A stretch of DNA of 48,022 bases from an uncultured Lachnospiraceae bacterium (GTDB lineage Bacteria; Bacillota; Clostridia; Lachnospirales; Lachnospiraceae): positions 1 to 48,022 of the forward strand of contig CAKRQV010000018.1 in NCBI GenBank assembly GCA_934394565.1, written 5' to 3'. Made by a program: the position numbers and the translations under genes. This document shows positions 42,255-48,022 of this stretch, piece after piece. The notes beneath the pieces are model-generated. The model was not told where the DNA came from, did no database searches, and saw nothing but the letters and a program-made list of their open reading frames with translations. Every line of letters begins with the position of its first letter. Positions within the stretch are counted from its first letter, which is position 1.

Positions 42255-43358
42255 ATGAAAAAGGTTTTATTGGTTACAAATATACCGGCGCCATATAGAG
42301 TGGATTTATTTTACTATTTGCAGACACATGTCAAGCAATATGAATTCTACGTCATGTATTGCGCAAAGGAAGCAGATAATAGGTGTTGGAATGTTGACAA
42401 TACGAAATTATTAAATACTATTTTTACCAAAACAAAAGTGATTTCTATAAAGAAAAAATATGATACAAAACATATTTATATTCCGAAGGGAATCGGAAAA
42501 GATTTGTCAGATATAAACCCAGATGTTGTAATTGGATGGGAATATAATCCGATTGCTGTTAAATGCTTAATTTGGTGTAAATGTCATGGAAAAAAATACA
42601 TTAGCTTAACAGATGGTACATTATATTCAGAAAGAAATATTAATCTTATGCAGCGTATTACTAGAAAAATGATTATAGGAAAATGCGATGCATCAATTGC
42701 AAGTAGTACGAAAGCTAAAGAAAAACTTTTGAAGTGGGGAATCAATCCTAATAGAATTTTTATTAGTTTATTAACGGTCGATGTGAACAAGATCTGTACT
42801 ATAGAACATAAGCCAGAACAAGGACGGCTATTATATGTTGGAAGTATGATTGAAAGAAAAGGATTAGATTTGTTGGTATCGGCTTTAAGATATGTGGATG
42901 AAAATTTTAAATTACATATTGTTGGAAATGGAACAGATAAAGAAATTGAAGAATTAAGAACTAGAATTAAAAACGCAAATATTGAAGACAATATTATTTT
43001 CTGCGGATATAAAGAGGGACAAGAGCTACTTGAAGAATATCAAAAAGCGCAGATATTTGTTTTACCTACAAGAGAAGATTGCTTTGGCTTGGTGCTTTTA
43101 GAAGCGTTATGTGCGGAAGTACCGATTATTTCTTCAAAATATGCGGATGGTGTATATGACGTAATTGATGAAGGAAAAAATGGCATATTAGTTGATCCAT
43201 ATGATTCAAAAGAATTTGGCGGTACAATAAATAAGGTGCTAAAAAAAGAAATTTCTTTAGATGGAAAGAAAAACATAATTGTAGACAAATTTACTTTTGA
43301 CGAAGTGTCAAAAGGATACATAAATGCAATAGATTATGTTCTGAAAGGCGAAAGATGA
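42255..43358 (+). CDS. Family 4 glycosyltransferase
   Basis: A 367-residue GT-B enzyme. The start KKVLLVTNIPAPYRVDLFYYL is typical of capsule GT4 proteins. The C-terminal donor domain has YVGSMIERKGLDLLVSAL, IVGNGTDKEIEEL and FVLPTREDCFGLVLLEALCAE with the E-x7-E pair. GAGG lies before the ATG, and its stop overlaps the next start (ATGA). Donor sugar unknown. Strongly AT-rich codon use compared with the first 33 kb. Confidence 0.9.
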   Translation: MKKVLLVTNIPAPYRVDLFYYLQTHVKQYEFYVMYCAKEADNRCWNVDNTKLLNTIFTKTKVISIKKKYDTKHIYIPKGIGKDLSDINPDVVIGWEYNPIAVKCLIWCKCHGKKYISLTDGTLYSERNINLMQRITRKMIIGKCDASIASSTKAKEKLLKWGINPNRIFISLLTVDVNKICTIEHKPEQGRLLYVGSMIERKGLDLLVSALRYVDENFKLHIVGNGTDKEIEELRTRIKNANIEDNIIFCGYKEGQELLEEYQKAQIFVLPTREDCFGLVLLEALCAEVPIISSKYADGVYDVIDEGKNGILVDPYDSKEFGGTINKVLKKEISLDGKKNIIVDKFTFDEVSKGYINAIDYVLKGER

Positions 43359-44176
43359 GAACAAAAATTTTAGGCTTAATGACCTGCTTTAACCGTAAAG
43401 AAAAAACAATAACAGCAATAAGTAATTTGATTTCAAAAAACCCTAATATTGAAATTAAATTTGTAGTAGTGGATGATAATAGTACTGATGGAACGAAAGC
43501 AGCCTTAGAAAAAATAAGAGGTGTTGTAGTTTTAAATGGTAATGGACAGTTATTTTACAGTGGTGGTATGCGAATGGCCATGCAATATGCATTAGATACA
43601 ACAGAAGTCTATGATTACTGTTTGCTATTTAACGATGATGTGGAATTTTATAGTAAAACAATAGAAAAAATGCTGTCTATAGAAAATGAGGGCAGAGAAA
43701 TACTAGTTGGACCAACGTGCGATACAGAAGGGAAACTTTCTTATGGCGGGGTAATAAAAAAATCAAGATTTCGTCCGGACTTTGATATTATAGATGGCAC
43801 ATCACAAAGAGCAAAATCCTGTGATACATTTAATGCAAATTGTGTTCTTATACCTTGGAAAATATTCAAAAATCTTGGAAATATGGACTCGGCGTATTCA
43901 CATTCGCTGGGAGATTTTGATTATGGATTTAAAGCGTCAAAAAAAGGAATTCCTATTTGGGTTTGTGATTTCTTTGTTGGGCAGTGTAGTGATAACCCTA
44001 TAAGTGGAAGTTGGCGAGATACAAATTTAAGCAGACGAGAAAGACTAAAGAAAAAAGAGTCACCGAAGGGTCTTCCTAGAAAAGAGTGGTGGCATTATTT
44101 GAAAATAAACTATTCAATAGGGACAGCAATGGTTTATTCTATTACGCCTTACCTAAGAATTCTTATAAGGAGATAA
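43355..44176 (+). CDS. Family 2 glycosyltransferase, rhamnosyltransferase-like
   Basis: A 273-residue GT-A enzyme with LMTCFNRKEKTITAISNL, FVVVDDNSTDGTKAAL, LNGNGQLFYSGGMRMAMQYAL and FNDDVEFYSKTIEKML (the DD metal site). It is of the GT2 group that often contains rhamnosyltransferases; the exact donor is inference. The end SIGTAMVYSITPYLRILIRR is basic and hydrophobic, suggesting membrane attachment. It overlaps the preceding gene by 4 bases. Confidence 0.88.
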   Translation: MRTKILGLMTCFNRKEKTITAISNLISKNPNIEIKFVVVDDNSTDGTKAALEKIRGVVVLNGNGQLFYSGGMRMAMQYALDTTEVYDYCLLFNDDVEFYSKTIEKMLSIENEGREILVGPTCDTEGKLSYGGVIKKSRFRPDFDIIDGTSQRAKSCDTFNANCVLIPWKIFKNLGNMDSAYSHSLGDFDYGFKASKKGIPIWVCDFFVGQCSDNPISGSWRDTNLSRRERLKKKESPKGLPRKEWWHYLKINYSIGTAMVYSITPYLRILIRR

Positions 44177-44180
44177 AAAA

Positions 44181-45479
44181 ATGCAAACAGTGCTGATGGC
44201 AGGGTGGCTTGCTTTAACGCTATTTTTGATATATAAAGTCACAGAAGATAAGGGAAAAATATTTGTAATTTTAATCTTGTATTATTTTATTACAGTTGTT
44301 AATGGCATTTTCTTTATGTTAACAATAGAACTGGCAAATGCATTTGGATTCTCATATCAATTGAGCGATATGCTTGCAATAGTGATGTTGGGCACTGTAT
44401 TGGTTGATTTATTGAAAAATCCTTATTTAAAAAATAACTTAACTAATTGTTTTTTGCTTTTTATATCAGCATTACTCGTAGTATCAATGATGAATGGTCT
44501 ATTGAGATATGGATTTTCTTCTGAGTGGGTGGGAGATTTAAGAACAAATTCAGTCTTTTTATTTTCAATTTTTTATTTTGCACGTTTTGATGTTTTTCAA
44601 GATGCAAAAAAATATCGAAGATTGTTAGACTCTGTGATGACAATTATTTTGGCGATTTCGTGCGTTCTATGGGCATTAGATATATTGATTGGATTCCACC
44701 CATTATTATCCCAGTTTAATGCGACTCTGAGTGATGGTGGATCAACTATGAGATTTGTTCAGCCATATGAGGTGTTAGGGATAGCATTATATGCATTGCT
44801 TCTTTTAGAAGAAAATCTGAATAAAAAAGGGTATCTAAAGTTCCGTACAATTCTGTTTTCAGCTGCTGTCATATTATTTCAACATCGTTCGATTTGGATG
44901 GCCTGGGGTTGTGGATTTATCGTTGTATTATTTGTTACAATGAAAAATACAAGAATAACAAAGAAATTATTCCTGCAAGTAACACTTTTGATTGCCTCTT
45001 TTTTTATTGTATTGAATATGGGAAGTGGGCAATTGTTTGAAAATATTTCAAAATCGTTTGAAATCGTTTGGAAAATGATGAATGGTGTAACCATAGAAAA
45101 TTCAACAGCTGGTACCCGCATCCAAGTATGGAATGCTGTGCTTGAAGATTTATCCGGAACTGCTTTGTTGTTTGGGCGTCCTTATGGATATGGATATGGA
45201 CGATCTATTGGCTGGGAAACATCGCCACATAGTGGTTTTATTAGATTCATTGGCAGAACTGGCTATATAGGAGCTGGATTGGCAATTTGCTTATTAATAT
45301 ACGTTGCTGTTAAATTAATGTTAAAAGGTAGAAGCGGCAATACGAAATTTTTACCATATCTAATATGTGTGATAGGTTTTATGTATGGATATGATTATAC
45401 ATGGTTGTGCGGAGTAGTAATTGGGTTGGGGTGTATGTTTGCATATCGAGATTATGATTTTCTGGAAAGAGAGATGTGA
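44181..45479 (+). CDS. O-antigen polymerase-like membrane protein (Wzy)
   Basis: A 432-residue protein with about ten to twelve hydrophobic spans and a longer outside loop near residues 280-350 (NSTAGTRIQVWNAVLEDLSG, then GRPYGYGYGRSIGWETSPHSGFIRFI). This loop with the SPHSGF word resembles the Wzy/O-antigen ligase family. It should join repeat units outside the membrane, working with the flippase. AAGGAG precedes the ATG. Sequence similarity in this family is low, so the call rests on topology, the loop and the context. Confidence 0.83.
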   Translation: MQTVLMAGWLALTLFLIYKVTEDKGKIFVILILYYFITVVNGIFFMLTIELANAFGFSYQLSDMLAIVMLGTVLVDLLKNPYLKNNLTNCFLLFISALLVVSMMNGLLRYGFSSEWVGDLRTNSVFLFSIFYFARFDVFQDAKKYRRLLDSVMTIILAISCVLWALDILIGFHPLLSQFNATLSDGGSTMRFVQPYEVLGIALYALLLLEENLNKKGYLKFRTILFSAAVILFQHRSIWMAWGCGFIVVLFVTMKNTRITKKLFLQVTLLIASFFIVLNMGSGQLFENISKSFEIVWKMMNGVTIENSTAGTRIQVWNAVLEDLSGTALLFGRPYGYGYGRSIGWETSPHSGFIRFIGRTGYIGAGLAICLLIYVAVKLMLKGRSGNTKFLPYLICVIGFMYGYDYTWLCGVVIGLGCMFAYRDYDFLEREM

Positions 45480-45519
45480 GGATGATGCGAAAAAATTAAT
45501 ATTATATAAAGAGCAAACG

Positions 45520-45705
45520 ATGAGATATGGTTGTATATGCGTTTTGAAAAGTAAAAAAACGATAAAGAGATTTTTCGTGCATGTTTATCCATTCTTATAT
45601 GCAAGGTATTTGTTGAGACAGATATGGATATTCAGTTCATCAAAATCTATCCTTGAAATGTTTGTTGTTGAAGTAAAAAATTTGATCAGAAAAACATTGA
45701 GTTAG
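45520..45705 (+). CDS. Small basic protein or gene remnant of unknown function
   Basis: An uncertain 61-residue frame, beginning MRYGCICVLKSKKTIKRFF and containing VYPFLYARYLLRQIWIF. AAAGAG lies 6 nt before the ATG. The frame is open further upstream into the polymerase gene without a better start. It may be an independent small gene or the remainder of a longer glycan gene. I do not recognise a family. Confidence 0.35.
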   Translation: MRYGCICVLKSKKTIKRFFVHVYPFLYARYLLRQIWIFSSSKSILEMFVVEVKNLIRKTLS

Positions 45706-45718
45706 AAAGAGAGTGAAA

Positions 45719-46531
45719 ATGATCATTTTACTGAATGAATCAGGTCAATTGGGAAATAGATTGCGTTCATTATCGAACTTGCTTGCACTTGGCATCGAGA
45801 CAAATCAAACGATTTGGTGTCCAGTTGTTCCTGATGAGCTAAAAAAATATATTAATATGAAGGTACAGACAAGGAAAATTCCGACAATTTATTTTTCCTA
45901 TTCTAAGATAATGTCTCTAATGGTAAAGTGTGTTTCTAAAGTCGGTTTATGGAAAACTAGTCCGCCTGCGACACGTAAAATTAATATCTATGCAGATTGG
46001 ATATCATTTGCGAAACCAGAACTGACATATAAGCATTACGATGCTTTGGCAGAGTATTTTGGGTTTCGTGAGGAATTTGTTCAGCATTGCTCTGGTTTGT
46101 TGCCACAAAAGAACAATGAGAATGAAATACGTATTGCTGTACATCTAAGGAGAAATGACTATAAGTATTGGAATGGTGGTAAATATTACTATGAAAATTC
46201 CGTGTTTATAAATCAGATGATGTCGATTTACAGAGAAAACCCGAATGCCCAATTTTTGATTTTTACGAATGATAAAATTGAGGAAGATGCATTTATAGGG
46301 AAAGGATTTCAGGTTCATTTTATGAATGGATCTGCTTTTGAAGATTTGTGTACGATGTCGATGTGCGATTATATTTTTGGTCCACCTAGTACGTATTCTG
46401 CATGGGCGGGGTATATAGGGAATAAGCAAGTTGCTTGGCTAAGAAATAAATCATATGTGTACAAGCTTAATGAATTCGAAAGAGTGCCAGAATCTATGAA
46501 AAAAAAGAAACAATTTTGGGAATTGGAATAA
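45719..46531 (+). CDS. GT11-like fucosyltransferase candidate
   Basis: A 270-residue protein. The ATG at 45719 follows AAAGAGAG at good spacing; a GTG six bases earlier would lie within that site. The N-terminal SGQLGNRLRSLSNLLALG and the IAVHLRRNDY motif (residue about 138, HxRRxDY) are the donor-binding signature of alpha-1,2- and alpha-1,6-type fucosyltransferases (GT11/GT23). FEDLCTMSMCDYIFGPPSTYSAWAGY near residue 215 matches the C-terminal part of the GT11 fold. It would add L-fucose from GDP-fucose to the capsule unit, but no GDP-fucose synthesis gene is in the window. Donor identity is therefore inference. Confidence 0.72.
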   Translation: MIILLNESGQLGNRLRSLSNLLALGIETNQTIWCPVVPDELKKYINMKVQTRKIPTIYFSYSKIMSLMVKCVSKVGLWKTSPPATRKINIYADWISFAKPELTYKHYDALAEYFGFREEFVQHCSGLLPQKNNENEIRIAVHLRRNDYKYWNGGKYYYENSVFINQMMSIYRENPNAQFLIFTNDKIEEDAFIGKGFQVHFMNGSAFEDLCTMSMCDYIFGPPSTYSAWAGYIGNKQVAWLRNKSYVYKLNEFERVPESMKKKKQFWELE

Positions 46532-46601
46532 TATTCAAGGGATATATAGGGCAGCTGTTGCTATGTGTTATTCGAAAGTGTGTATTAGGAGAAAATAAAT
46601 A

Positions 46602-47579
46602 ATGAATACTAAACCATTGGTGTCAATCTTGATTCCAGCTTATAATGCAGAAAAAACGATTGAGTCTTGTTTAGATTCGATTATTGTGCAGGAATCTAAT
46701 AATTATGAAATAGTTGTTATTGATGATGGCTCATCGGACAATACATATAGTCAACTTCTAAAATATAAAGATAAGTCTCAGGTTACGATTATTCGGCAGG
46801 AAAATAAAGGGGTATCTCTGACAAGACAGGCTTTGATTGAAAACGCCTGTGGAAAGTATGTGTTATTTTGTGATGCAGATGATTTTCTTGCACCAACGGC
46901 AATACAGAGTGTTTGTAGTGTTCTCCCTGCAAAGGATAGCGATAAGGAGACCAAAGCGGATTTATATGTATTTGGCTATAATCTTGTTCGGATTGGTGAG
47001 CAAAAAAGTGTTTTAAACAGAAAGCTAAAACCTGGATTGTATAGCAAAAATGAATACGCCAAGTATCATGTTCGTGGATTTGATGATTTGTATTATTCTG
47101 CATTGTGGAATAAATGCTACAGAAGAGCGTTGTTCTTTGAACCAGATAAACTGATTTTTGAAACATTAATCGAAGATGTAATGTTCAATGTTGATTATAT
47201 TAATAGATGCGAGAGTATTTATTTATCAAATGAGATTATTTATAACTATAACCAGATAGGAGAATCGCTGACGCGATCTAATAGGGTTGATACAGGAACA
47301 GATATTCAAAGTGCACTGGATGCTTTTCTAGTGTTCTATGATAAGGCATTGGAGACTTACCATGAATATGAAATGTACATTGGAAGATATATCTGTTTAA
47401 AGCTTTTTCAGCTTAAGAAAAGAGCAAAAATCATCAATGACTGGGGAAGAGCAAAAAAAATTCAGGTAGTTTTAGAAAAGTACAGGAGCCGTATCGGATT
47501 CCAGTATTATATTGCCTTGTTTAAAATGGATATACTTGAGCTTAGGCAGAAAATAAAAAAATTGGTGTATATAAGATGA
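46602..47579 (+). CDS. Family 2 glycosyltransferase
   Basis: A 325-residue GT-A enzyme of the EpsJ/capsule type: VSILIPAYNAEKTIESCLDS, IVVIDDGSSDNTYSQLL, ENKGVSLTRQALIENACGKY, FCDADDFLAP (metal-binding D-x-D-D) and IEDVMFNVDYINR. The C-terminal 70 residues are very basic (KKRAKIINDWGRAKKIQ), probably a membrane-contacting tail. TTAGGAG precedes the ATG. It adds a capsule sugar of unknown kind. Confidence 0.9.
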   Translation: MNTKPLVSILIPAYNAEKTIESCLDSIIVQESNNYEIVVIDDGSSDNTYSQLLKYKDKSQVTIIRQENKGVSLTRQALIENACGKYVLFCDADDFLAPTAIQSVCSVLPAKDSDKETKADLYVFGYNLVRIGEQKSVLNRKLKPGLYSKNEYAKYHVRGFDDLYYSALWNKCYRRALFFEPDKLIFETLIEDVMFNVDYINRCESIYLSNEIIYNYNQIGESLTRSNRVDTGTDIQSALDAFLVFYDKALETYHEYEMYIGRYICLKLFQLKKRAKIINDWGRAKKIQVVLEKYRSRIGFQYYIALFKMDILELRQKIKKLVYIR

Positions 47580-47729
47580 AAATATCTTACTGAAATGCTT
47601 GTTGTTAATCTGTTAGATGGTATGGTACTTCGACTGAATACAGATTAGTTAGATTAAAGGCTAAACATGATAACTTAAATGATACATTAGTTAAAGATAT
47701 AGCTTGGATGCGATTAGGGAGAATATGAA

Positions 47730-48022
47730 ATGGAAAATAGTAGGACACAGAATTCAATACGAAATATTGGATTCGGAATGATTAATAGGGTGGTTAGTAT
47801 TCTATTTCCATTTATAGTGCGAACGATATTTATAAAAACACTTGGCGAAGAATATTTGGGCCTTAATAGTTTGTACAGTTCAGTTTTGCAAGTATTAAAC
47901 TTAGCGGATCTTGGATTTGCAAGTGCAATTGTGGCAAGTATGTATAAACCAATAGCAGATAATGATGTAAAAAAGGTTTCAGCTTTGATGGCTTTATACA
48001 AAAAACTTTATAAGGTTATTGG
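47730..48022 (+). CDS. Second flippase (polysaccharide biosynthesis/MOP family), N-terminal part
   Basis: The gene runs off the right edge; 97 codons are visible. NSIRNIGFGMINRVVSILFP and the segment TIFIKTLGEEYLGLNSLYSS followed by VLQVLNLADLGFASAIV are highly typical of capsule Wzx/RfbX-type exporters. The ATG at 47730 has AGGGAG 8 nt upstream; an overlapping ATG at 47725 is in another frame. It is the likely exporter of the unit made by the preceding glycosyltransferases, distinct from the flippase at 22158. The 150-base gap before it shows no terminator. Confidence 0.88.
   Translation, partial: MENSRTQNSIRNIGFGMINRVVSILFPFIVRTIFIKTLGEEYLGLNSLYSSVLQVLNLADLGFASAIVASMYKPIADNDVKKVSALMALYKKLYKVI

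Noticed and set aside
1..48022. tRNA, rRNA or riboswitch genes
   Set aside because: I looked in all gaps over 100 bases and saw no cloverleaf, rRNA segment or known riboswitch core.

Overview
The window looks like chromosomal DNA of a gut-type clostridium, most probably a Lachnospiraceae (Blautia-like) species. That assignment rests on strong GGAGG-type ribosome sites, occasional GTG/TTG starts, the gene types and the protein sequence character; no rRNA or other marker gene is present. No tRNA, rRNA, CRISPR array, intact transposase or prophage gene was seen.

Region 1 (1-15.1 kb) is a deoxysugar catabolism and uptake locus. After the tail of a hybrid sensor kinase and a small XRE regulator come an AraC regulator divergent from fucI (L-fucose isomerase), fucU (mutarotase), a small membrane protein on the other strand, a RhaB-type sugar kinase, and a second isomerase of the L-fucose/L-arabinose isomerase family. 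A second AraC regulator is divergent from a complete ABC sugar importer (double ATPase, two permeases, lipoprotein binding protein). The aldolase needed to finish the pathway is not in the window. Candidate operators containing a GCAAAT core lie in front of the kinase, the importer and the binding protein.

Region 2 (15.3-20.0 kb) is a four-gene operon resembling the Gld-type ABC system: ATPase, ABC-2 permease, GldG-like protein and DUF4340 protein.

Region 3 (20.0-33.0 kb) holds a UDP-sugar pyrophosphorylase-like gene, a Wzx-like flippase, a CapK-like adenylate-forming enzyme and a secreted Ig-like/C39-like protein. These are followed by a tight Dlt-like acylation operon: adenylation enzyme, acyl carrier protein, metallo-beta-lactamase-fold hydrolase, MBOAT acyltransferase, DltD-like SGNH protein and FdtA-type cupin. 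Three large palindromic elements, at 20.07, 21.71 and 27.07 kb, sit about 20-30 nt after a stop codon. They share end sequences (CAGG at one end, CCGTCCGT at the other). Two of them share a core whose helices covary, which is the best candidate here for an undescribed structured RNA or mobile palindrome.

Region 4 (33.3-48.0 kb) is a capsule/exopolysaccharide locus. It starts with the initiating sugar-phosphate transferase and chain-length proteins. Next comes a 1.5-kb scar with a broken ugd fragment and degenerate repeats. The rest is a visibly AT-richer cassette of acetyltransferases, glycosyltransferases, a Wzy-like polymerase, a GT11-like fucosyltransferase candidate and the start of a second flippase that runs off the window.
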